From NCBI GenBank assembly GCA_013112725.1, contig JABFFZ010000022.1, positions 1 through 64,000 on the forward strand: a stretch of DNA of 64,000 bases. The letters run 5' to 3'. The translations under genes and the position numbers were made by a program. Shown here one piece after another: positions 1-8,425 of the stretch. How positions within the stretch are numbered: position 1 is the stretch's first letter; each line of letters opens with the position of its first letter. Under the pieces are notes generated by a model. It had not been told where the DNA came from. It saw only the letters and a program-made list of their open reading frames with translations, and made no database searches. The stretch is from Chloroflexota bacterium (GTDB lineage: Bacteria; Chloroflexota; Anaerolineae; Promineifilales; Promineifilaceae).

Positions 1-201
1 GCCCCTCCCTGATTACATCTACTTCTCTCGCCAGAATGAATCGCTGCACACGAGGGTCAATGCAAATTGATTCGGCCTTTAGCCCTGCCTCTGACAAGGG
101 CAGATGGCTAGACGATACAAGGTTTTTAAGGTTCAGTTTTTATGATTCTGGCTCAATTTCGCCAGAGTCCAGTAAAAAGGTCAAGTTATATGGTTATACG
201 G
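1..201. other. left edge, no confident gene
   Basis: On the minus strand an open stretch runs off the left edge and reads like protein (it includes ESICIDPRVQRF), but there is no ATG and it closes upstream at a TAA near 140, so it may be a gene remnant. Between about 186 and 212 lies a short tandem repeat of GGTTATAC (about 2.5 copies). An overlapping + strand frame (36-311) crosses the DUF2283 gene and is probably not real. Confidence 0.3.
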
Positions 202-402
202 TTATACGGTCTCAAATTGCAGGAGGCGCAATTTTTCCGGCGAAAAACGAGTGCTTAATGATAGAATCTCAATGCCAACCATGCGACCATTTTCGTCAAA
301 GTCTAAAATAATTCCAGGCTGGACTTCTTCGGATTCAACAATTTCAACATCATCTAACCGAAAATAAAGTGCATCACTTTCTTTGTCAATTTTTAGTTTC
401 AT
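202..402 (-). CDS. DUF2283 family small protein
   Basis: A 66-residue protein with the DUF2283 layout: an N-terminal strand with D-x-E-x-D-A-L-Y-F-R, a central G-I-I-L-D-F-D-E-N-G and a G-I-E-I-L-S segment. Its biochemical role is unknown. It starts 10 bases after the stop of the DUF4258 gene on the same strand, and the two families are commonly neighbours, so a toxin-antitoxin-like pair is plausible but not shown. It lies in the first 3.5 kb, which lacks the window-wide ACGGCCGT motif. Confidence 0.8.
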   Translation of the reverse strand: MKLKIDKESDALYFRLDDVEIVESEEVQPGIILDFDENGRMVGIEILSLSTRFSPEKLRLLQFETV

Positions 403-412
403 AGTTGTTTGC

Positions 413-652
413 CTATTTCTTCAAACGGCGGTCAAAAAATACCGTCACAATACGTCGTGGGCTTACGTAGGGATTGATAACGACATGCAAAACACGACCA
501 TCTCTTTCTCTGATTGGTTTTGTATAATGCATGTTACCATCATCGCCCCTTTTACTTTTACCAGTTTCAATGGTACGCCAAACCCATTCTTCTGCAATAC
601 TCCGCTCATGGAGCATGTCTTCGGCGTGTGTTGAGAATTCGTGGTCTGGCAT
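413..652 (-). CDS. DUF4258 family protein
   Basis: A 79-residue protein beginning MPDHEFSTHAEDMLHER, typical of DUF4258 (S-x-H-A-x-x-x-x-x-x-R near the N-terminus, then a strand-rich core with H-V-V-I-N-P). The fold is thought to resemble small RelE/BrnT-like toxins, so it may be the toxin half of a pair with the downstream DUF2283 gene; that is inference. A strong ribosome site GAGGAAAG lies 7 bases before the ATG. It follows the broken EAD-like gene by about 54 bases on the same strand. Confidence 0.8.
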   Translation of the reverse strand: MPDHEFSTHAEDMLHERSIAEEWVWRTIETGKSKRGDDGNMHYTKPIRERDGRVLHVVINPYVSPRRIVTVFFDRRLKK

Positions 653-706
653 TAGCTTGCTTTCCTCAAAATGCTGATCAACTCGCTTTTAGCATGGAAA
701 ATGCCA

Positions 707-1657
707 TCATCCTATCGTTTCTGAATACCGTTTAGTTATAACATTCCAAGATTCTGGCTCGGAGACATTAATGGAAAAATCTGATAAATCGAGTCCATAC
801 CGCTTGGCTTCTTCCGTGTAGTTCAAAAATTTGACTTCGTTTGGTTGCAAACTGGAAAAGTCAATATCATCGTAAAGTACGCCTCGTCCATTTATCATAG
901 CAGAGAATAGTACGAGCAGATCGCTGGTTTGTAGTGGAAACTTCACGGTGAAAAACGAAGAATCCAGACAGTCAATACGAATAGCTTTTGGCCCGGTGCG
1001 TATAATCCGATAGGGAATGTTATCCGCCCATTTGTAGTTGATCTTGATGTTCAAATCTTCAGGATAGCTCAATGTACGTTCCAAGTATTCTTGGTCAGCT
1101 TTATCAAAATATGTGGAAACGAGTTCTTCAAATGTGCTTACAAACGGGGTTATATGACATATCAAGCCCACACGAACTATTCTCGAGTGATCTTGCCCTG
1201 TAACGATGTTGAGGGAATGCAAGAAGATAAAATCGTGAACCGTACTTATCTCACACGTATCAAGAAAGGCATAACTCAGGAGAGTGTGAATCAGTCGCGC
1301 GGAGCGTCTTAATACTTCCTGCGCCTGATCTTCAGAGGAAATGTCAGTAAGCAGGTCAAATTCTCTGAAAAATGTGGCGATTTTTGAAAGTTGCTTTTTG
1401 GGCTGTTGGTGATAAAGCACTGGTGGGGCTGAATAAAGATTATGCAAGACTAACTTTGGGCGTTGTTTGCGAATCGATACGATAAGTTCACCAGTTAGAC
1501 CGGTACGCTCACAGTAGGCAATTATCTCTCTAGCTTTAGCTTGTTTACTTTGACCATCCAAATCCTCAAACTATATATTCAGGTCAAAACACAAGGTTTG
1601 GAGTTCATCCAAGTTAAAAGAGTTGGACAATGTTTCTCTCAGTATAGACCTATCCAT
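707..1657 (-). pseudogene. EAD-like protein interrupted by in-frame TAG
   Basis: The intact part encodes 284 residues in the frame ending at 707. Reading the same frame upstream reaches ATG at 1657, preceded by GAAGG. Codons 1-28 end in TLCFDLNI, then TAG (1571-1573), then FEDLDGQSKQAKARE. Joined across the stop, the first ~70 residues match the effector-associated domain pattern (EAD7-like: L-C-F-D-L-x-V/I-x-F/Y-x-x-L-x-G-x-x-K-x-x-K-A-R-E-L). EADs recruit effectors to conflict-system proteins. The remaining ~220 residues were not recognised. Either the gene is dead, it restarts at TTG 1561 without the first half of the domain, or the base is an assembly error. UAG recoding is unlikely because other genes here end in TAG. 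Confidence 0.6.
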
Positions 1658-1712
1658 GCCAATTATTTTACCTTCAAAACACGTATCATGACACACTGGT
1701 ATGTGTGATGTT

Positions 1713-1780
1713 GCCTAACGACTCAGGCATCACCCGCCGCCGCGCCTTTTGCGGCGGTCGGGTGCATGCCTTGGTTAGCC
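1713..1780 (-). other. integron attC recombination site
   Basis: On the minus strand the 68-base site opens with GGCTAAC (1780-1774) and closes with GTTAGGC (1719-1713), which fits the RYYYAAC/GTTRRRY core rule except at one base. Between them is an imperfect hairpin: GGCAT, ACCCG and CGCCGC pair with GCGGCG, CGGGT and ATGCC, with one- and two-base bulges as attC sites have. The GGCTAAC box is exactly complementary to GTTAGCC at the cassette's 5' edge (2262-2256), as expected for the circular cassette. The last codons of the DUF4365-like gene read into the site. Confidence 0.8.
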
Positions 1781-2261
1781 GCTCGGTCGCATATGTCGCG
1801 GACACTTCGCTCAAAGTGATAGGGTTGTAAGGCCGACATATTCTTGTTTGAAAGGTTCAAGCCCCACTCCGGTTTGCTCTTGAGCCCGGGATAGTTCCGG
1901 CTGACAAACATGGAATCGGGGTTCTCCCAGACCAGAGAGGGAATCAGGTACAGGTCTGGAGGTTGGCCTTCAAAGAGCATTGCGAGTGCGAGATAGAGGC
2001 TTTGCCGGAGCTTGAACTTTTCCTTCTGCATGAAGACGTAGCTGAGTGAGCGGACTGACTTTACCTGGACCTCAAGGAATGGGCCGTCTTCATGCCGCGC
2101 AACAAAATCGATGCCGCGGTCGTCAACCTCCGTCCTATATACCTGGAAGCCGTACATCGTCAGTTCCATCTTGACGAAGTATTCCGCGTACGCGCCGACC
2201 TGCTGCTTGTTCAGGCGCCGCCAGGCGTATCGCTGCATATTCTCTCCCTCCCGACGGCTAA
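1719..2261 (-). mobile_element. integron gene cassette
   Basis: The cassette is bounded by G|TTAGCC at 2262/2261 (probable attI junction) and by the attC crossover at 1719. It holds one gene read toward attC, the usual cassette orientation. The integrase gene diverges from it, giving the classic intI-attI-cassette layout. Only one cassette can be bounded: no second attC was found up to position 1, so the genes further left are either not cassettes or have lost their sites. Confidence 0.75.
1723..2238 (-). CDS. DUF4365-like predicted nuclease in cassette
   Basis: A 171-residue protein. An N-terminal helix (GAYAEYFVKMEL) is followed by DRGIDFVARHEDG and LEVQVKSVR, the D...E-x-(V/Q)-K arrangement of PD-(D/E)XK nuclease folds seen in DUF4365 proteins. 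A restriction or defence nuclease is likely but unproven. The site GGGAGGGAG lies just before the ATG and the cassette promoter is about 230 bases upstream. The last ~19 residues (NQGMHPTAAK region) are encoded by the attC hairpin, a common trait of integron cassette genes, so the true functional end may be earlier. Confidence 0.7.
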   Translation of the reverse strand: MQRYAWRRLNKQQVGAYAEYFVKMELTMYGFQVYRTEVDDRGIDFVARHEDGPFLEVQVKSVRSLSYVFMQKEKFKLRQSLYLALAMLFEGQPPDLYLIPSLVWENPDSMFVSRNYPGLKSKPEWGLNLSNKNMSALQPYHFERSVRDICDRAANQGMHPTAAKGAAAGDA

Positions 2262-2470
2262 CTATTTACTAGACTGCAAAACACAGCCTATTCCTCTTAT
2301 AAAGCATTTTAGACTGTGCAGCCTATTCTTTCTGTTTCCGCTTTGTTGTCTTGTCGTGGGCTGCATGGATGCAGTATACTATTCTGTATCGGTGAAATAG
2401 GTTGTGACGATCTGCTTTTTGGTAGATAGGCTGCAACAAATGCGTATTAAACCACCTCGACCTGCGGCAT

Positions 2471-2499
2471 ATGATAGGGCGGTGAAAAGGTCATGTCAA
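2471..2499 (-). promoter_or_regulatory. probable cassette promoter Pc
   Basis: On the minus strand TTGACA (2499-2494), a 17-base spacer and TATCAT (2476-2471) form a near-consensus sigma-70-type promoter. It overlaps the first codons of intI and points at the cassette, the position Pc holds in mobile integrons. Confidence 0.65.
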
Positions 2500-3495
2500 G
2501 CAATAGCCAGATAGAAAATCATGAATCAACCGGGCCGAAAAAGAAACTGCTGGATCAGGTGCGCGATGTCTTACGGGTGAAACATTATTCGTATCGTACG
2601 GAACAAAGCTACGTCCAGTGGATCCGGCGGTACATCTTGTTCCATGACAAGCGTCATCCCAGTGAAATGGGCGCCAGGGAAATTGAGGCTTTTTTGAACG
2701 ATCTGGCCGTGAAACAACATGTGGCGGCTTCTACGCAGAATCAGGCGTTGAATGCTTTGTTGTTTCTCTACCGGGAGGTACTCCATTTGCCGGTGGAGGA
2801 GCGAATTAACGCCCTGCGAGCCAAAAAATCGGAGCGTTTACCGGTGGTACTGACAAAGGAGGAAGTAGAGGCGGTTTTAAACCAACTGTCCGGACGCAAT
2901 TTGCTGATTGCCCAGTTGCTATATGGTAGTGGCTTGCGGGTGCTGGAATGTTTGCGGTTGCGCGTGAAGGATGTTGATTTCGGCCAACGGCAAATTGTGG
3001 TGCATGAGGGAAAGGGGGACAAAGATCGCGTGACTTTGTTGCCGGCCAGGTTAATCCCCGCTCTGCAATTGCAGTTGAAAGAGGTAAAAGTGCGGCATGA
3101 AGCCGATCTGGCGGCGGGCTTTGGCCGGGTGGAACTCCCTCCCTTATGCTTTTGCGCGCAAGTCCCCTGGGGCGGATACGGAATGGGGCTGGCAGTACGT
3201 TTTCCCGGCTTCCAATATATCGGTGGATCCGCGGACGGGCATTGAAAGGCGGCGCCATCTGGATGAGAGCGTGATTCAACGAGCAGTTAAAGAGGCGGCG
3301 CAAAAGGCAAAGTTGCCCAAACGGGTAAGCCCCCACGTATTCCGGCATAGCTTTGCCACCCATTTGCTGGAAGCAGGGTATGACATCCGCACGGTGCAGG
3401 AGTTGTTGGGGCATAAGAACGTGAAGACGACCATGGTGTATACCCATGTGATGAATAAAGGGCCGTTGGGGGTGCGCAGCCCGTTGGATGGTTAA
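2493..3495 (+). pseudogene. intI: integron integrase, frameshifted
   Basis: A tyrosine recombinase of the IntI group. The first frame (2493-~3140) carries the SAM-like N-domain (LRVKHYSYRTEQSYVQWI) and the first catalytic Arg (GSGLRVLECLRLR). After GFGRVELP the frame shifts inside CTCCCTCCCTTATG near 3140, and the second frame continues [10 protein letters not shown] to the stop at 3495. It includes the IntI-specific insert ([20 protein letters not shown]), H-x-x-R ([17 protein letters not shown]), LLGHKNV and the nucleophile Tyr in YTHV. The combined length, about 334 residues, is normal for IntI. Removing one base (or adding two) restores the frame. It could be a true inactivation or an assembly error in the C-rich run. 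Start: ATG after AAAAGG. Confidence 0.85.
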
Positions 3496-3765
3496 TGCCA
3501 CTCCGGCTTACGGCGCGGCCTTCCTTGATGACTACGGCCGTACCCCCACCACTAACCCATTTCCCACCAGCACCACACTATTTTCCACACAGCCGTACCC
3601 CCCACTCCCCCTCTCCCCTAATCTTGTGACTTAGGTAAGGATGCAAATAAGGTAGTTCACTTTATAATCATACAGGTATCCGATCAAAACAATGCCTACG
3701 TACACAAAAATACCGCCAACAATTGAACCCTTATTCTCTCCGCGCCTCATTTGCAGGAATTGTCT
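3496..3765 (+). promoter_or_regulatory. intergenic region with possible -10
   Basis: No gene is seen between intI and the hybrid kinase. A perfect TATAAT is at 3663-3668, but no convincing -35 lies 16-18 bases upstream. The first ACGGCCGT of the window is at about 3533, marking the switch from the integron island to host-like sequence. Confidence 0.35.
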
Positions 3766-6700
3766 ATGACTGATTCGTTTACAAATTTTGAAGAAACACA
3801 GGAATGGTCACTGGCGGAATTATCAACGGCCGTTGTCCAACTCCAGGAACAATACCGCCAACGGGAAGCCGAACTGGCCGCCACCAACCGCATTGGCCTG
3901 CTGCTGGCCGAAGCCCCCGACCTGCGCCATGTCTTTGAAGGCGCCCGCCGCGAAATCATGTCCATCGTGCCCGCCACCGGCATGTCCATCTTCCTGTTAA
4001 ACGAAGAAGGAACCATGCTCCACTGGATTTATGGCTACGAACTGGGGCACGAAGTAGACCTTTCCAACATTCCGCCCCAGCCATTGAGCGTGGGTTACAG
4101 CGGCCGGGTCATCCAGACGCGCCAGATGCTCCACGTCACCAACAGAAACGACCCCGTGCGTGATGAAGTCACCACCGTCATCGTAGGCGAAAACGTCTCT
4201 GTCTGGTTAGGGCTGCCCCTCATCGCCGCCAACAAAATCATCGGCGTCCTGGCCGTGGAAAACGATAGTTCCTTTAACAAACGCCACATCGAATTTTTGC
4301 AAACCATCGCCCTGACCATCGCCGTAGCCATTGAAAACGCCCGCCTCTTTGAAGAAAGCAACCGCCTACTGGCCGAAAGCCACCAGCGCATGGCCGAACT
4401 CACCGTCATCAATAAAGTGGTCTCCACCGCCGCCGGCAGCCTGGACTTACACGAAGTCATGCAAGTAGTGGTGACGGAGCTGGCGAAAGCGTTAAACGTC
4501 AGCCAGGTGCGCATCGCCCTGCTCAACGAAAGCCGCGAACAGCTGATCATCGTCGCCGAGCATTATGATCCAACCGTCGCCCGCAGCGCTCTGGGCGTGG
4601 CGATACCCGTACTCGACAATCCCCTGACCCAAAAAGTAATGTCCTTGCGCCATTCCATTGTCATTGAAGATGCCCAACACGCCCCGGAGACGGCCGTCAT
4701 TCACCCTCTCATGCGCCTGCAAAAGGTGGAGACGCTGGCCGTTTTGCCCATTTTTGCCGGGCAAGAGGTCATTGGCACATTGGGCATTGATATTTTGGAA
4801 AAAGGGCGCACCCTCAGCCAGGGGCAGCTGCGTCTGGCGGAAACCATTGTCTTCCAGGTGGCGGCCACGGCCCAAAATGCCCGTCTCTTTGCCCAGACCC
4901 AAACCCTGCTAGAAGAAACCCGCCGCCAGGCCGCCGAACTCACCACCGTCAACAACATCAGCCAGGTATTATCCACCCAACTCGAGTTGGACGCGCTTAT
5001 TCATCTGGTGGGGGAACAGTTGCGGGTGACGTTTAACGCCGACCTGGCCTATGTGGCCCTGCATGATCAGCGCACCAACATGGTACATTTTGTCTATCAG
5101 CATGGGGAGGAGATGGAGTCACGGCCGTTTGGCAAAGGCCTCACCGAACGCATCATCACCACCGGCCAACCGCTGCTCATCAACAAAGACCTGGCCGGGC
5201 AGCACCAAAAGCTCAAAACCGAGCGCATCGGCAAACATTCCCGCTCCTACCTGGGGGTGCCCATCACCGTCAACAACCAGGCCCTCGGCGTCGTCAGCGT
5301 GCAGAGCGTTACCGAAGAAGGGCGTTTTACCGAAGACGACCTGCGCCTGCTCACCACCATCGCCGCCAACGTAGGCCAGGCCATCCACAACGCCCAACTG
5401 TACGAAGAAACCCGCCGCCACGCCGATGAAATGGCCGCCCTGGCCGAAATAGGCAACGAAATCGCCACCACCCAAGATCTGAAACCGGTATTGGAAGAAA
5501 TTGTGCGCCGCATACAGGAGTTGATGCGCGTGCATGATATTGCCCTGATGCTGTATGACAAAGAAAATGCCGTCTTCCGCACCTACGTCGCCAGGGGTGA
5601 TTACGTAGACGCTCTGAAAGCGAACCCCATCCGCATGGGCGAAGGCATTACCGGCAGCATCGCCCAAAGCGGCTTGGCCGAAATTGTCAATTATCCCATC
5701 AGCGACCCCCGCGCCATCCACATTGAGGGCACGCCCAACCCCGAAGAAGATGACGAAGGCATCATGGCCGCGCCGCTGGTCATTCACGGCGAGGTGATTG
5801 GCGTCATTATGCTGTGGCGCAAACATAGCGAAGGGCTATTTATGCAGGCCGAACTGCACTTTCTCAGCAGTGTGGCCCGGCAGGTAGCCAATGCCATTGA
5901 AAGTGGCCGCTTCTACCTGGAAACACAGCGCCACGCCAATGAGATGACGGCGCTGGCGGAAGTGAGCCGGGATATTTCGGCCACGCTGGATTTGCAGACG
6001 GTGATGGAGCGCATTGCCAGCCACGCCCACAGCCTGCTGCACGGCCATACCAGCGCCGTCTATCTGCTGCGGGGCGACGGCCGTACCCTGCAACCGATCA
6101 CCGCCGTCGGCGAAATTTCTGCCGCCGTCCTCACCTTTCCCACCCAGATTGGCGTCGGCTTCATCGGCCATGTGGTCAAAACCGGCATCGCCGAAATCAT
6201 CCCAGACACCTTGCACGACCAACGGCGCGTCCATTTGAAAGGGACAAAGGAAACGGCCGTTGGTGAAAAATTACTCGCCGCCCCCCTCCTGTTCCAGCAT
6301 AAAGCCGTCGGCGCCATGGTCGTCTGGCGCAGCCCGGATGACCCCCCTTTTACCAATGCCGAACTGGAATTCCTGGTCAACCTGGCGCAGCAAGCGGCCA
6401 TCGCCATTGAAAATGCCCGCCTTTTTGCCGAAGCACAGCAGGCGCGGGGCGCAGCCGAAGCCGCCAACAAAGCCAAAAGCGCCTTCCTGGCCAACATGAG
6501 CCACGAACTACGCACCCCGCTCAACGCCATCATCGGCTTTACCCGGCTGGTGCAGCAGCGCGGCGCCCAATATCTGCCGCAAAAGCAGGTGGACAACCTG
6601 GGCAAGGTGCTGATCAGCGCCGAACATTTGCTGGGGCTGATCAACACCATCCTGGACATTGCCAAAATTGAAGCCGGGCGCATGGACGTGCAGCCCGGCG

Positions 6701-7971
6701 CCTTTGACCTGGAGCCGCTGGTGGATGTTTGCCTGCAAACCACTCGCCCCCTGGTTAAAAGCAGCCAGGTTTTGCTGCAAAAAGAGATCGCCCCAGACAT
6801 TCCTCGCCTCTTTACCGACCAGGAAAAAGTTAAACAAATATTGCTCAACCTGCTCAGCAACGCCGCCAAATTTACCCATGAAGGGCACATCACCGTGCGC
6901 GCCTTCAGCCTGGACAACACGCTCACCGTCTCCGTGGCCGATACCGGCATTGGCATCTCCCCGGATGCCATCGGACGGGTCTTTGAGGAGTTCCAGCAGG
7001 CGGACAGCAGCACCACCCGCCAGTACGGCGGTACCGGCCTGGGGCTGCCCATCAGTCTGCATCTGGCGCGATTGCTGGGCGGCGACCTGGCGGTAGAAAG
7101 CGAAGAAGGCACCGGCTCCATTTTTACCCTGCGGCTGCCGCTGCATTATGCCAGCCGCGCCGAAACACCGGGCAGAGAGTGGCCGGGCACGGCCATACCC
7201 CTACCCTCCACCAAACCGGTCGTTCTCGCTATTGATGACAACCCGGACGTCATCTATCTGCTGCAAGAAAACCTGGCCGAAGCCGGCTATCAGGTGATTG
7301 GCGCGCTCAGCGGCGAGGATGGGCTGCGTAAGGCGCGGGCGCTACGGCCGTATGCCATCATCCTGGACATCATCATGCCCTATAAAGACGGCTGGCAGGT
7401 ACTCCATGAACTCAAAACCGACCCCGCCACTCGCCACATCCCCGTCGTCATGCTGACCATTGTAGATAAGAAAGATTTGGGCTACCGCCTGGGCGCGGCC
7501 GACTACCTGGTGAAACCGTTTGACAGCGAAACCGTGCTGGAAGTGCTGAACCGGCTGCCCGCGGCCAACGGCCGTACCGACGCCGCGCGCCTGCTGGTGG
7601 TAGATGACGATCCCCAGGTAGCTGACATGGTGACGCAGATGTTGGAGGAACGGCCGTATCACATAGACACCGCTGCCGACGGCCACATCGCCCTGCGCCT
7701 GATTGAGCAAAACCCACCCGACATCATCCTGCTCGACCTGATGATGCCCAACCTGGACGGATTTGGCGTCATTGAACAGTTGCGCCAACACCCAGAACAC
7801 CACAAAATACCCATCATCATCCTGACGGCCAAAACGCTCTCCCACGACGAAGCCCACCATATCCGCCAGAGCGTCAGCCAGATCATGCAAAAACAAGGGC
7901 TGAAGGAAGAATCTCTCATCCACGAATTGCAACTGGCCCTACGGAAGTCGGGGAATGAGGTAATTGAGTAA
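3766..7971 (+). CDS. 5xGAF hybrid histidine kinase with two receivers
   Basis: A cytoplasmic sensor kinase of about 1400 residues. After a short coiled coil come five GAF domains (about 50-205, 220-385, 395-560, 570-735 and 740-905), each ending in an A-I-E-N/Q-A-R/Q-L-F/Y helix. The HisKA box MSHELRTPLN follows with His ~913, then an HATPase domain with G-x-G motifs (DTGIGIS, YGGTGLGLP). Two receivers follow, with phospho-acceptor Asp ~1201 (ILDIIMP) and ~1324 (LLDLMMP). No membrane segment is seen, so it senses internal small molecules or partner proteins. I chose ATG 3766 over the upstream TTG 3751 because AGGA sits 8 bases before it. The last codons and the TAA are part of an 8-base tandem repeat. 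It probably heads a phosphorelay with the lone receiver downstream. Confidence 0.9.
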   Translation: MTDSFTNFEETQEWSLAELSTAVVQLQEQYRQREAELAATNRIGLLLAEAPDLRHVFEGARREIMSIVPATGMSIFLLNEEGTMLHWIYGYELGHEVDLSNIPPQPLSVGYSGRVIQTRQMLHVTNRNDPVRDEVTTVIVGENVSVWLGLPLIAANKIIGVLAVENDSSFNKRHIEFLQTIALTIAVAIENARLFEESNRLLAESHQRMAELTVINKVVSTAAGSLDLHEVMQVVVTELAKALNVSQVRIALLNESREQLIIVAEHYDPTVARSALGVAIPVLDNPLTQKVMSLRHSIVIEDAQHAPETAVIHPLMRLQKVETLAVLPIFAGQEVIGTLGIDILEKGRTLSQGQLRLAETIVFQVAATAQNARLFAQTQTLLEETRRQAAELTTVNNISQVLSTQLELDALIHLVGEQLRVTFNADLAYVALHDQRTNMVHFVYQHGEEMESRPFGKGLTERIITTGQPLLINKDLAGQHQKLKTERIGKHSRSYLGVPITVNNQALGVVSVQSVTEEGRFTEDDLRLLTTIAANVGQAIHNAQLYEETRRHADEMAALAEIGNEIATTQDLKPVLEEIVRRIQELMRVHDIALMLYDKENAVFRTYVARGDYVDALKANPIRMGEGITGSIAQSGLAEIVNYPISDPRAIHIEGTPNPEEDDEGIMAAPLVIHGEVIGVIMLWRKHSEGLFMQAELHFLSSVARQVANAIESGRFYLETQRHANEMTALAEVSRDISATLDLQTVMERIASHAHSLLHGHTSAVYLLRGDGRTLQPITAVGEISAAVLTFPTQIGVGFIGHVVKTGIAEIIPDTLHDQRRVHLKGTKETAVGEKLLAAPLLFQHKAVGAMVVWRSPDDPPFTNAELEFLVNLAQQAAIAIENARLFAEAQQARGAAEAANKAKSAFLANMSHELRTPLNAIIGFTRLVQQRGAQYLPQKQVDNLGKVLISAEHLLGLINTILDIAKIEAGRMDVQPGAFDLEPLVDVCLQTTRPLVKSSQVLLQKEIAPDIPRLFTDQEKVKQILLNLLSNAAKFTHEGHITVRAFSLDNTLTVSVADTGIGISPDAIGRVFEEFQQADSSTTRQYGGTGLGLPISLHLARLLGGDLAVESEEGTGSIFTLRLPLHYASRAETPGREWPGTAIPLPSTKPVVLAIDDNPDVIYLLQENLAEAGYQVIGALSGEDGLRKARALRPYAIILDIIMPYKDGWQVLHELKTDPATRHIPVVMLTIVDKKDLGYRLGAADYLVKPFDSETVLEVLNRLPAANGRTDAARLLVVDDDPQVADMVTQMLEERPYHIDTAADGHIALRLIEQNPPDIILLDLMMPNLDGFGVIEQLRQHPEHHKIPIIILTAKTLSHDEAHHIRQSVSQIMQKQGLKEESLIHELQLALRKSGNEVIE

Positions 7972-7992
7972 TTGGGTAATTGAGTAATTACC
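7961..7992. repeat. tandem-repeat hairpin, TAATTGRG class
   Basis: Four 8-base units: TAATTGAG, TAATTGGG, TAATTGAG and TAATTACC, the last turning into the complement. It encodes the C-terminal VIE-stop of the kinase and separates it from the receiver gene. The same unit occurs at 43429 and 49951. Confidence 0.75.
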
Positions 7993-8008
7993 AAAATCAA
8001 GGAAGCTT

Positions 8009-8371
8009 ATGAAAAAGATCCTCATTGTCGAAGACGTGGAACTGAATACGGAATTACTCGTCCAGCTTTTGGAGGATGAGTATGAACTGCTGGTTGCTAC
8101 CGACGGGGCGACAGGAGTGGAGATGACCCGCTCCGGTCGGCCCGACCTGGTGCTGATGGATATGTCCCTACCGGTGCTGGATGGCTGGGAAGCCACCCGG
8201 CAGATTAAGGCCGACACTGCCCTGCAAGCCATCCCCGTCATTGGCCTCTCTGCCCACGCCATGAGCGGCGACGACGAACGCGCCAAAGAAGCCGGCTGCG
8301 ACGATTACCTGACCAAGCCGGTGAACTTTGAGGCGTTGTTTGCGGTATTAGATAAGTTCTTGGGAGATTAA
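8009..8371 (+). CDS. single-domain response regulator (DivK-like)
   Basis: A 120-residue stand-alone receiver. The acidic pair is near the N-terminus (IVEDVELN), the phospho-acceptor Asp lies in LVLMDMSLPVLDGWE, a Ser replaces the usual Thr in VIGLSAHAM, and the conserved Lys is in DYLTKPVNF. There is no output domain, so it shuttles phosphate or binds partners. It lies between the hybrid kinase and two giant kinases, suggesting it links them. The ribosome site is GGAAG, 4 bases before the ATG. It is flanked on both sides by repeat hairpins. Confidence 0.9.
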   Translation: MKKILIVEDVELNTELLVQLLEDEYELLVATDGATGVEMTRSGRPDLVLMDMSLPVLDGWEATRQIKADTALQAIPVIGLSAHAMSGDDERAKEAGCDDYLTKPVNFEALFAVLDKFLGD

Positions 8372-8420
8372 GATATTGAGATATTGAGATAATCAGTCTC
8401 TCAATATCCCAGTATCTAGC
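8372..8420. repeat. tandem-repeat hairpin, GATATTGA class
   Basis: GATATTGA is repeated twice, then the complement TCTCAATATC follows after a short loop. The hairpin begins directly after the TAA of the receiver gene. Confidence 0.7.
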
Positions 8421-8425
8421 CATCT

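Noticed and set aside
36..311. Open frame on the + strand at the left edge
   Set aside because: It overlaps the DUF2283 gene on the other strand, has no ribosome site and no recognisable family.
1713..1780. attC region as an ordinary transcription terminator
   Set aside because: There is no U-run, and the core boxes, bulges and matching cassette edge fit attC better.
2092..2400. Reading frame on the + strand between cassette and integrase
   Set aside because: It is antisense to the cassette gene and crosses the presumed attI; no ribosome site or family.
6060..7121. Long open frames antisense to the kinases (also 8393-9289, 15982-16695, 17089-17880)
   Set aside because: They are by-products of high-GC coding sequence on the opposite strand; low-complexity composition and no domains.
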